Assembly (NCBI RefSeq): GCF_050908995.1
Contig: NC_135119.1
Coordinates: 21,481,001-21,545,000, forward strand
DNA length: 64,000 bases
Origin: Andrena cerasifolii
Taxonomy: Eukaryota > Arthropoda > Insecta > Hymenoptera > Andrenidae
Direction of reading: 5' to 3'
The notes below the pieces were generated by a model. The model did no database searches. It was not told the origin of the DNA and saw only the letters and a program-made list of their open reading frames with translations. The first letter of the stretch is position 1; each line of letters begins with the position of its first letter. Of this stretch, positions 40,611 to 50,153 are shown piece by piece. The translations under genes and the position numbers were made by a program.

Positions 40611-43600
40611 CTGCAAGTACCAAACAACAGCAGTGCTTATGTTCGTCACATCACTCGAACACGCTATTAGCATGCACACAAGCAGAAATACTACTGACAA
40701 TAAGTCCTCCCACAGGCAATTAGGAAAGCCCATCAATCTGATATTATATTCCAGCCGCGAGAAAACTGCTTTCCTATCACTTGAACTTTGCAGGCTGAAT
40801 AAAAGGACTGCAAGTGATCTTGAAGTAGACAAGTACTATAAAAAGAGAGTTACTGTGTCCCGCAGTTTATGCATTTTCAAGAGGTAAGAATTTACACCAT
40901 TTATTCGCGTAAAAAGAATTCCCGCGTTGAAGTGCAAAGCCCGAATCGCGAAGTTGAAACACCGCCGAAGGAAAGGAGAAAAATGGTAATGAATGGTAAT
41001 AAATGCTGCTGTTATTTCAGTCTTCATAACTTGGAAAAGCAACGCCACGGTTGGAACGTAAGGAGGTGGAAAATGATGGGTTTCCTCGAACAGAATTCCG
41101 TGATGGGAAATGAATTTTCCTCGGTGGATCGGTGGCAAATTTTTTGTACGATATTTTAAAAATAATAGGTACAAATAGAGAACATATTTAACGCGTCGCT
41201 ATTACTAAGTAATTGTTTTACGGTCAATATATTTATCCACTTACATGGATAAGATTGTAAAATATTACTCGTGCAATAATAGTGACGTTTTTTTTTCAAG
41301 TATCGCGAACCTTAAAGGAAACCATAAATTATAAAATTCAAAAACATCAGATAAGAATTTGGGTAAAACGAAAGACATAATCAGGATCACAGATCTTCTT
41401 CTGGACAATCTTCGCCTTCTGTTGTAGGCCAACTTGTTAGAGCTTCATAGAAATCCCCGAAATCTGCCGGGACGTAAATCTTTGGCCCCTTTCGAACACG
41501 AAGATTTGTCAGACAAGGGAACTTCAAGTCCTGAAGAAGGGGGAAATGCTAAAAAGTGTGTATCGCCTAAAATCGGACGTGTATCCCCTTTTCGAAATTA
41601 TCGATTCAATTATCTAAAGCCATGTGTACCAAGCAAACCAGGCTCCCGAGGAGACAGCTAATGTATTGCGCCCTGCTTCGTTGCGTGGTCGAACCTAAGG
41701 GGCATTTCTTTTTCGCTCCTCTTTGACGTATCGGGAGCGTCATCCCTCAACCCCAATCGCTATTGGATCGCAGAAACGCGGGCGCCCCTCATGGTAGATC
41801 GAGTTTGGATGGGTGCCCGTGAAAATTCGTGATTGTCGCGGAAATTCCGGTCCCTCGATTTTCAGTAGCTCGGCATCGGTGGTGTTTATCGGGGCCGGGG
41901 CGGATTTCGGTATTCGGCTCACGAAACAGCCCCCTGCTTCTTGCGTCCCTGCGCAAGAACGCCACCCTACAGCCCTGACGCGTCGCACGTGACCCGTGGA
42001 TAGTGATGGGACCAACACCCTCCCGGATAGATTCGATATCTGACGGGGAAGTATTAATATCTCACGGCTATCGATTTATCGGCACCTTCGTTAATTAATC
42101 ACTTTACCGAAATTCTATCCACGATTTTATTAACGCCAGCGTTATTGTATCATACCGTGAGGACTTTACCTTAACTCAGCGCTAAGTTCGCTCGTGGTGT
42201 GGATTTATGCTTGCGGGAAATGCGTCGAACTACTCGTTACGCGAAAGGGAGAACAAATATATCGGTGTGCTTTTCGTTTCTACTTTGTCAGATATCGTTG
42301 AGGTCTTCAGATTGTAACGTTGCCTTCGTGTTGGACTTCTAACTTGAGAATACCTATATTAAAGATTCAGTTTCTCTTTGTCTTTTTAGTGCATAATTAA
42401 AGGGTTTAATTCCTTCTTTTAATTCAATTTTTTAGTCGAGGTTTTAAGGAGACAGGTGTGAAGTCATTGATATTATTATGAAGTTAAAGCATGGACTACG
42501 AATTAGTCTATTAGCAGATAATAAATAATTAACAGCAGGATAATATATCATAATATATCATTTTTCTGTAATTATTCGAACTTACAGAAAATAATCAAAT
42601 TAAAAGAAATTGGAAGTAATACGGAGACACTCAAATCATGGTGTCAAACGCTCGTACACTAAATTTATTTATTTATTTTTAATCGTCAAGGAATAATTTT
42701 CGTGGACTTTGTAAAGTAACTCAACGATGGACAAATGAACTTAACTAGGACCTGACTATAACATAGTAATTTGGAATTTCCACAGCAGGTAGTATTTAAA
42801 CAAAATACTTCCACAATTATTATTATTAAGATGATATATTATCTCTAAAAGTTTTAATTTCTATTAGCCAAGTTTGTGGTATCTCTCTGTAAAGCAAAAG
42901 TTTAAACTCTCTACATTTTCAAATTGCCTTCCGCTCTGGTATACAGTTTTTGCAAGTTCCCCAGCAATACCCTGTAGTATTTAAGTTAGGTGACCCTGCT
43001 AGCCACTCAAAAGCAATTATTCTTTTTATTAGACGAAGAAGTGCTCCTTAACGCACTTTGCAGTTTGCACAGCCGCATTATCCTGTTAAAATTTGAATTT
43101 TTCCCCAGCAATTTGCTCAGCATACTTTTTTGTTTACTGCTAAATTCATTTTATACAATCAACGCTCCTCGTCGGCCCCTTTATGAACATTAATTCAGTC
43201 TACTTCTGATACATAATTCTCACTTACACCGTGATGCTTCCTCAAACCATTTTATGCTGAATCCATAATCTTTCTTATATTTCATATATCATACTATCAA
43301 TAATTTCAACCGTATGCACAATTTAACTTAAATGTCCTCATAGTCGAAAGAATAATTTCTTCACTTCTATCCATCGAGCACATTTAACTGAGAACTGAGA
43401 TATACTCCTCCCCTTCCGCGTGTCGCTATAGCCAATCTTCTTGGCGCGGACTATAAGCACTTACACTTTAAAATCCTACACATTGCATTCACTAACAGGC
43501 TCGAACCCAGCTAGATGACTTTTGAGTTCCACAAGTACCTACCCAAAATGAAACATTTATCTCCAATAAATGCTATCCAATTCTAACAAAATGAACCCTC

Positions 43601-44631
43601 TTAAGTATATATCGAACTTGGCCTGACCATTATTCTTAATACTATTACTAACGCAGTCTTAAAAAATAATAGCGAACCCTCGCGCGAATTGCACCATAAG
43701 GAGACACGACCACGTAGAGTTGTTTGCAGAAATTAAAAGCAGTCGATCAGGTCCCATCGCTAGCGCTACCCCCCAGGACTCGGTACAGACAACGTGCCAG
43801 CAGTCGAGGTGAATGCAGTAGAAAGGGGTGGTGGCAGAAGATGGCGGTGGAGGGAAAAGGCGCCATCGAGCACGTGACACACATATTGCCTACCTTTCGA
43901 GAATCTCGAGCCAAAAGGCTTCTTCTCCCTTCTTCGTGCTCGCCGGCCGGAATGATAGAAAAACTAATCTCCCAGATTAAATCTCTAATTCACGCCGCGG
44001 TCCGTGGTTGATTCGAGGAGATTCTCCCCGATGATAAAACCGATGGAACTATCGTGCGTTTATGAAAAAGACGGGCGTTATCTCGCGAGGGTGGCTGGGG
44101 ATGGGGGGAGAAGCAGCAGGAGGCTGGAGTTTGCACGCTGACTCGGTTCGGCAAGAACAGGCTGGGAAAAAGTTAGTGTCACCGTGCTGGGGCGCAAAGT
44201 AGGAACGATAATTGAATCCCTTTTTGATTCAGCAGATTCCGCCTCGTTTTTTAGGGTATGAGCTTCCCCGCGAGCGTAGATTTTAGAGGGCGGTTCTCCA
44301 CGGCGTGCGGCGTGCCTTTGTGCAGCCCTGCTAAATTCACCTCAAACACGGGCGTGCCTAGTTACATTGATTTACTTCTAATTTAATGTTGCTGCAACTC
44401 CGCCGCAAAAGCTGCACTGACCGCGCTGGGGAATTAGGAACTTCCGGGGAATCGGTAATCTCATATTCTAATTTCACCTCGAATATAAATTTCGGGGAGA
44501 TACTATGTGTGCAGGTGTAATACAATTTGTGGAAGACAGTGGCCATGTGAATGAAACGATTACCTATCGTTGGGATTATTCAGGGGAGTTTTAATTGGGT
44601 GATATTGATTATCGTTGTGATTGGCGTTCTT
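40611..44631. other. Gene-poor DNA
   Basis: No further exon of the candidate gene at 40396-40610 was recognised. The plus frame 40633-40887 ends at a donor-like AG|GTAAGA, but its peptide is unremarkable. CpG-rich patches (41430-42030, 43680-44350) hold short frames on both strands without similarity. Confidence 0.45.
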
Positions 44632-44851
44632 AAGGTGCAAATTCACGATAAGACAAAAATTTCGTGTCTCACATGAGACTTTTATCTCATCAGACAATTA
44701 TTTCATTATTTTAATACCTTTTAATTATTTTACCATTAGTTTCATAGAACTAAACTCTCGCGAGACCAGTTTCATGATATATTTTAGAAACATGACATAT
44801 GATAGAAGAGTATCATGTAAAAACTAAAATCTCATCGTGGATTCGCACCCT
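44632..44851. mobile_element. Diverged MITE with imperfect inverted ends
   Basis: The left end AAGGTGCAAATTCACGATAA and right end ATCTCATCGTGGATTCGCAC are imperfect inverted repeats with several mismatches over about 20 bases. The interior is a series of small degenerate palindromes around TCTCAT/ATGAGA and TTTCATG/CATGAAA. It encodes nothing. Confidence 0.55.
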
Positions 44852-47556
44852 TTTGGTGTGTAAATAATTAAATTATGAACTATGGCTGTGTACAGAAGTT
44901 GATGTTCATAATTTGTCACGCACCGAGATCACAACAAGAATAAATACTAACAATATGTTAATGTCATTTTATTGAAGACTCAAGTATGTAACAAAGCAGA
45001 CTCATTAAACCCGCTAAAATGCCTAGAATGTACTGGTACAATCGACTAACTTTCCTCCTATCCAATCATCTAAGGTCGAACACAATGGGTATGAAAGAAG
45101 TTGTGCAGAATTATTTGAAAAAAAAATCTGAGATGTCTATGGAGCAGTTTCAAGAACACTCGTAAGAAATCGAGATTCGATCGTTCAAGCGGAAGACAAT
45201 GACCAACCCACGTTAAGCAAACCTTAACTCCCATTCCAAACTCAATTTCAACTGACATTAAGATCGACCGGAAAATAACATGTTCCGTAAAGTACTTCTG
45301 AAAGCAGTATTGAGCAGAATTGTCCTATTAGGGAGCTCTCCGCTAAAGCGCGACCAAATGTATTTCAATAATCGACTATCACGAATATCGATATTGCCCG
45401 ATTCATCCAACATCTGCTGCTTCTGCAAACTCGCGGTTCTTTCCATCTCGATTCGTGAAACGGCGAGCTCCAATGGCTACTTACATTTAAAATTGTACTC
45501 CATTTAATCCAAACTGTTTCCATTTTCAATCCGGAACGCTTCATTCTTCCCATTAAATTGGAATTCTCTCGCTAAGAAATCTTCAGACAAGGGGGGACCA
45601 ATAATTACTTCAGTCGACAGTCACGGCGCGGAGGGGCGGAGAGTGAAGGGAAGTTATTTCGAGGCAAAAGTTAAGAGAGAGAATTTTTAAGCGGATTACA
45701 GTGAATAGTAAATTAAAATTAACATTGCTTCTTGTTAGTTTAAACTGCACAAGCATTTGTCAAAAGCACGGTACCCTTTGGCCGAAAATTCATAATCCTT
45801 AATTACATCGAGCAATCTACAATCGACTCGAAATTATCAAGTGAAATAACACCACCCCTGTGCATCAATTACAAACATCACCACAAAAATATAATCTGAC
45901 ATACCTTCCCTACTGTTAACATTTCAATACACTCCGCAATAACAAACCATAAAATCCCATCCCTTCCTCCCCGCCCCTCCTCTCATTTTACCGCCCGCGA
46001 AATACTTGATTTCTCTAATTATCTCTGAAGCGTATCCCGGCGAACGTACCCTCGCCCCATTGTGTTCGATCGTTCGTGTATCGCGCGGCCTCGCATGCAC
46101 GCTACCGAATATACCTACACCGCAAAATACGTAATTTCTCCGCACGAGTTCCAAGCTTCCGTTCCGAAGTTCGCCGCATCCCATCAGAATCGATCAACGA
46201 ATAGCACTTTCGGTGGAGTGGCTCCAAGGCGGATAGAATCCTCCCGGAGCACGGGGCCACGTTACGCGATCTATTCTGGTGCCATCGTGGGCCGGGGGTC
46301 ATGATGTGCCCAGTAGATTATGCATAACGCACATGCATATATGCATCAGAGAAGACGCGTATCGGGTCTCGGTCGACAGGTGCGACCTACGGATTCCCCG
46401 ATGCGGCCACCGAGCACTCGACTCCAGGGCGACGCGGAACCGCCGATGCGAAGGATGTCTACCGGTCTAACAAGCTCCGAAGAAGGCGCGGTAGGGGTGG
46501 CTCGGGGGATAGGAGAAATTTCGGACGAGAAAGAGGGCCAAGTGGCGGTGAGACGGGGAAAGGGTGGATGTAAAAGAGGAATGATGTGAGGATGGTGTAA
46601 AGAGGAGTGGAGTATTAGATGGCCTGCCGCCAACGGAGCGCCCCTTTGCCTTTCGCAGCCTTTCGGTACCCCTGTGCCCTGCCCGCGCGGCCTGTCTGTA
46701 TTACAGAGCGGTCGATCGAGACTTTGGAAATATTGTTGTCCCGTATCCACGTGTAATTGCAGTGCGTAGTTAAGGGTAGACCGTCCTCTCGTGACTCGCA
46801 GATCAAACATGGGTTACGAGGGTGTTAGGTACTTTTGATGTAGCTTGCAACGAGACGCTGCAAGGACTTTAAAGGATCATTTCATTTTACTGTTATTTGG
46901 GTAATAAAAGGGGAAAGTAGTTGGTTCTATTATGGGGGATAATTTTTTTTATAATTGCGCGCCTGATAGAGTTTTTAAGATGTAGGTAGGTTGGTATTAG
47001 GTTTATGGTATGGAAGTGATTTTTTCGCTATTATCAAGGGTTGGGTAGTGGCTGTGTGTTCTTCGGTTTGGAACTTAGAATTTTGCATAAAAGCTGCAGT
47101 AATGTTGCGAATTTTAATAATGATTTACTGTTGCAAACCTCCCGAGGAAGGTACTTACTGAAGAGATTCTGTGTGTTTTCGGAATAAGACACAAGAGCTA
47201 CGTTTCTATATTACATAGGTACTTGTAAGCCTCTTACAGTAAGCTTGTGCTAAACGTGTGCAAAAGTTAGGATAACGCCCCAAAAAGTGTCTATTAATGT
47301 TTTTATCTCGCATCTGGAATTGCAATCCTAATATAATAACTTGAATTTTCTGCGAAATAAATAAGTACGAATTCGGATCTGAATTCCTAAGCAGCTGCAG
47401 GGCAGAGATGTACCTATTGAACCCTCATTTAATATTGGAAAAGAATTTGGAATTCTTTAGCAGCTATTTTAGAAATCACTGTATTATGCCATCAACGTTT
47501 ATCCGAATGTAAATTTGCGAATCAAAAATTCATGGTTGTTTCTTTTTCTGTTGCAG
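44852..47556. other. Gene-poor DNA
   Basis: The block 46020-46830 is CpG-rich and contains overlapping frames of up to 154 codons (minus strand) with proline/serine-rich or histidine-rich low-complexity peptides and no recognisable domain. Nothing else is seen. Confidence 0.5.
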
Positions 47557-47593
47557 GTATGTGTTCAATATTATCCTGAAAATGGGAGTAAGG
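47557..47593 (+). other. Candidate 37-nt microexon / recursive-splice exon
   Basis: A strong polypyrimidine tract ending CTGTTGCAG (to 47556) is followed by GTATGTG, itself donor-like, and 37 bases later by a consensus donor GTGAGT (47594-47599). One frame reads VCVQYYPENGSK without a stop. It may be a genuine microexon or a recursive splice site with its own short exon, in either case implying a plus-strand host gene. The retroelement that starts about 200 bp downstream would then lie in an intron in the sense orientation. Confidence 0.35.
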
Positions 47594-47792
47594 GTGAGTT
47601 GAATTATATTATAAAATAGTAAATGTAAGGATTATCCCAAATTTTTAATCTGATCTGAGTTCAGCGGTTTAATCGATTTTATCAACGTGTTCATCAAAAT
47701 ATTCAAAGTAGCGTTTATGATGTTCATTAATAAATTCTATATTTTTTATATAACATTGGTAAATGATTTAGTGTATTTCTAAAATTTATATT

Positions 47793-47796
47793 AGTT
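47793..47796. repeat. Target-site duplication, left copy
   Basis: AGTT immediately before the 5' LTR, matching 59607-59610. Four bases is the usual size for Ty3/gypsy errantivirus integrations. Confidence 0.9.
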
Positions 47797-47841
47797 TGTT
47801 ACGTTCGGAACGTAAAATTTTTCTTTTAAGTCAGGGTATGC

Positions 47842-47880
47842 ATCAACAACGCCTAGCGTTATGGGAAATCCCTCGTTGAT
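47842..47880 (+). other. Stem motif M1 (5' LTR)
   Basis: Outer stem ATCAAC/GTTGAT, inner hairpin AACGC-CTA-GCGTT, then AT-GGGAAATCCC-TC. The same copy recurs in the 3' LTR at 57486-57524. Confidence 0.75.
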
Positions 47881-48086
47881 CATACTCCTGCCTATTAATT
47901 AATAATATTTTTGATAGAACAAAAACCCCTTTTCTTGGAACGTCGTCGTCTCAACGTACTGCCGTCCCGCGATACAGATAAGGCGGTGCTGACGCAGCGG
48001 CGTTCTCACCAGAGAGTCGCGTTCGGAAAGACCCAGTGATTCTCCTTCTGTGCCGAATCCGTTTTATGTAAGCGGCAGGGTGGCGT

Positions 48087-48128
48087 TTCAACAATGCTTT
48101 GCAGCATTGTGGGAGAACCCTCGTTGAG
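48087..48128 (+). other. Stem motif M2 (5' LTR)
   Basis: Outer stem TTCAAC/GTTGAG (one U-G pair), inner hairpin AATGC..GCATT, then GT-GGGAGAACCC-TC. The stem sequences differ from M1 but pairing is kept. The 3' LTR copy is at 57731-57772. Confidence 0.75.
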
Positions 48129-48337
48129 CACACCTCTGACCGTCGCGTTAAACATTGTAACATAATCAGTAACGGCTACAGCGGGAATGCGCAGACTGGA
48201 TCATTTCTTAGAAGACTGACGAAATTGTATGCTCTACATCCGGTGCAGGGAACCGCGCCTTCCCACGATCTTGTCGCATGTGTGAATTAGTAATTAATTA
48301 AAAATTGTTGTTAAAATTTGAATACCCAACACAATTT

Positions 48338-48373
48338 CTGATAGTCAACCGACTGTGGGATTCCCCTAGTCAG
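48338..48373 (+). other. Stem motif M3 (5' LTR), at the recombination junction
   Basis: Outer stem CTGAT/GTCAG, inner hairpin AGTC-AACC-GACT, then GT-GGGATTCCCC-TA. The left half matches the 3' LTR copy at 57982-58017 and the right flank matches the copy at 59165-59200, so this is a hybrid of the two. Confidence 0.8.
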
Positions 48374-48688
48374 GAATTATACCGATTTCACAAACGTCTA
48401 TTCTTTCTAAATTATTGATTGATTTGTTCATATTCAGTTCTGTTAAATGTTTTACATCCATTCATTATTTAATCATTAAAACTTTATTTACTATTAAATT
48501 CTACTCATCAATTACCTATCTGATTCCATTGAAAAGACCCGTACGGGACTAGAGCACCAACGATCCCAAAATCTACCCCTTCTCCTTCTGAGAAGGTACC
48601 TAAATAATTATCAACTAAAAGAATCGACTGTTACGACTGCGGCGAGCCTCCTTGCTTTTTCTAAATCATAAACTCAATCCAGCAATAC

Positions 48689-48724
48689 TTGATAGTCTAA
48701 CGACTGTGGGATACCCCTAATCGA
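48689..48724 (+). other. Stem motif M4 (5' LTR)
   Basis: Outer stem TTGAT/ATCGA (one G-U pair), inner hairpin AGTC-TAAC-GACT, then GT-GGGATACCCC-TA. The 3' LTR copy is at 59516-59551. Confidence 0.7.
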
Positions 48725-48783
48725 TATTGCGTCTAAAAATTGTGCCGCTCGAACACTAAAAAGGCCGCGGCACGTAACAGATC

Positions 48784-48801
48784 TGGTGGCAGCGGTGGGA
48801 T
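48784..48801 (+). other. Primer-binding site, tRNA-Leu type
   Basis: TGGTGGCAGCGGTGGGAT lies 4 bases after the 5' LTR. Its complement is the CCA-ending 3' terminus of a tRNA-Leu isoacceptor as I recall it from animal tRNAs. It would prime minus-strand DNA synthesis. Confidence 0.85.
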
Positions 48802-48802
48802 A

Positions 48803-48830
48803 CCAGGAATTCTCTTGCAAGAATTCCTGG
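48803..48830 (+). other. Leader hairpin with self-complementary loop (candidate dimer initiation site)
   Basis: A perfect 10-bp stem (CCAGGAATTC / GAATTCCTGG) closes an 8-base loop that contains the palindrome TTGCAA. It sits one base after the primer-binding site and upstream of gag, where retroviruses carry the hairpin whose palindromic loop starts genome dimerisation. The function is inferred from position and shape. Confidence 0.6.
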
Positions 48831-48948
48831 GTGCTCATATTCATTGAAATCAGATAGAATTATAAAATTTTTCCATTTTACAAAATTACACAATTGTTAA
48901 TGTGGTCGTGGTAGCGCGGTGTTTTGTTCCTATTACAAATAATTAAAG

Positions 48949-50127
48949 ATGTCGCAAGACGCAAGTGCAATGATGACCTCCATGGCGGAGTGCTTGACTA
49001 TTCAAAATAGTACTTTAAATATTCCGTACTTTGATGGGAAGGGCGTTCCTCTTAAGGATTTTGTACAGGATGTACAAAATAGCGCAGCATTAGTGCCTCC
49101 TGCATTAGAGGGCTCGTTTCTAAAATCAGTATTAGGAAAATTGAAGGGTTCAGCTCGCGATAGCACGTATGGAAAAACATTTACTACAGTTAATGAACTA
49201 ATTAAACATCTAAAGGGTAGATTCGCACCGGGCAAGAATTATCCTTACTATCAACACGAAATAGAAAATATTCGGATGAAAAAGGACGAATCAGTTAGCG
49301 ATTTTTATGACAGATTAAACATATTAATTAGCGGAGCTCGAGTTGCGTTAGAGGATAGTTATGGGAATAATGCAGAACAAATGTTATTACCATTAAAAGA
49401 ATGCGGATTGGAAGCTTATATTCGCGGACTTCCAGATGAAATAGCGCGCTCAGTAGATGCACGTGACCCTAAAACTTTAGAAGATGCGAGAAAATTTGCA
49501 GCGCGTATAGAAACGCGAATGAAATCCGGAATATTACCATCGAATGAAATCCAGAAAGTATCATTTAATCAGAATAATAACTATTCTAGACCATCGAATT
49601 CTTACTATCAGGATTACGCTAATCGCCAATCCATTAACCCTCCTCGCTATCAAAATTATGCAATTCGAAACGAAGAAGAGAATCGCACACGTTCACCGAG
49701 TCCCAATCCTGACGTAACCGGATCGCCAGTAGGAATTTTAAAATCCCCATCACGCAACAGGGAACCATACAATCATTATTACAATCCACCGGGATTTCCT
49801 CCACATCCGTACTACTCGCCTTATTTCTATCCGCCAATGCCATATCCTAATTATTACCCGTATGATCATTATAATACAAACAGTAATGAACCACCACGTT
49901 CAGCAAGAGATAGGTATTCTCAATGGCCTAGACCAAGATCTCCATCTCCTATTCCTCCATCAACGAGACCGAGTTCTCCATATAATAGAAATACTAAACC
50001 CGAAGATAGAACCGGTCATTTAAACGCACAAATGACCCGACGGACGGACGCGACGTCGAGTCATTCGGAAAAGGAGCGTCATGCAACAGTAAAATTTCTA
50101 GCAAACCAAGAAAAATTGCAACGGTAG
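48949..50127 (+). CDS. Gag polyprotein of the LTR element
   Basis: This 392-residue Gag would form the element's capsid. The start codon (AAAGATGTC context) follows a 170-base leader. Residues about 20-195 look like a retroelement capsid domain, with a YFDGKGVPLKDFV start, an RFAPGKNYPYYQHEIENIRM stretch and the conserved SVSDFYDRL and EAYIRGLP segments of the Ty3/gypsy family. Residues about 215-365 are rich in Pro, Tyr, Arg and Ser (repeated RSPSP and YYP-like words). There is no CCHC zinc knuckle, so RNA binding probably relies on the basic C-terminus, as in errantivirus Gags. The pol frame is already open within the last 30 codons of gag (-1), so Gag-Pol is probably made by -1 frameshifting, perhaps at the A-rich CAAGAAAAATTG near 50107-50118, or pol may be reinitiated. 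The codons are AT-rich at third positions, like pol. Confidence 0.9.
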   Translation: MSQDASAMMTSMAECLTIQNSTLNIPYFDGKGVPLKDFVQDVQNSAALVPPALEGSFLKSVLGKLKGSARDSTYGKTFTTVNELIKHLKGRFAPGKNYPYYQHEIENIRMKKDESVSDFYDRLNILISGARVALEDSYGNNAEQMLLPLKECGLEAYIRGLPDEIARSVDARDPKTLEDARKFAARIETRMKSGILPSNEIQKVSFNQNNNYSRPSNSYYQDYANRQSINPPRYQNYAIRNEEENRTRSPSPNPDVTGSPVGILKSPSRNREPYNHYYNPPGFPPHPYYSPYFYPPMPYPNYYPYDHYNTNSNEPPRSARDRYSQWPRPRSPSPIPPSTRPSSPYNRNTKPEDRTGHLNAQMTRRTDATSSHSEKERHATVKFLANQEKLQR

Positions 50128-50153
50128 AAAAACCCGAATCCCCACTAGTAAAA

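Larger units (their letters stand above)
47797..48779 (+). repeat. 5' LTR (983 bp)
   Basis: It starts TGTTACG and ends CGTAACA, a 7-bp inverted end. The first 20 bases contain a 17-nt palindrome (TTACGTTCGGAACGTAA). Four copies of the GGGANNNCCC stem motif lie inside it. Apart from a missing 1183-bp segment it looks identical to the 3' LTR by eye. I could not fix the U3/R/U5 borders because no single TATA box or polyadenylation signal stands out. A donor-like ATGTAAGC at 48066-48073 might serve a spliced subgenomic RNA if it lies downstream of the transcription start. Confidence 0.95.

Noticed and set aside
43488..43512. GGGTTCGAGCC on the minus strand, like a tRNA T-arm
   Set aside because: No A-box, anticodon stem or acceptor pairing can be found at the required distances.
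46346..46810. 154-codon minus-strand frame
   Set aside because: Low-complexity His/Pro/Ser peptide in a CpG-rich block, overlapped by other open frames.
48212..48225. CTGACGAAA, recalling a hammerhead ribozyme core in the LTR
   Set aside because: No helix II, no separate GAAA box at the right spacing and no cleavage-site helix can be drawn.
47951..48290. Open frames of 70 and 63 codons repeated identically in both LTRs
   Set aside because: They recur only because the LTRs are duplicates. They overlap in opposite strands and have no protein-like features.
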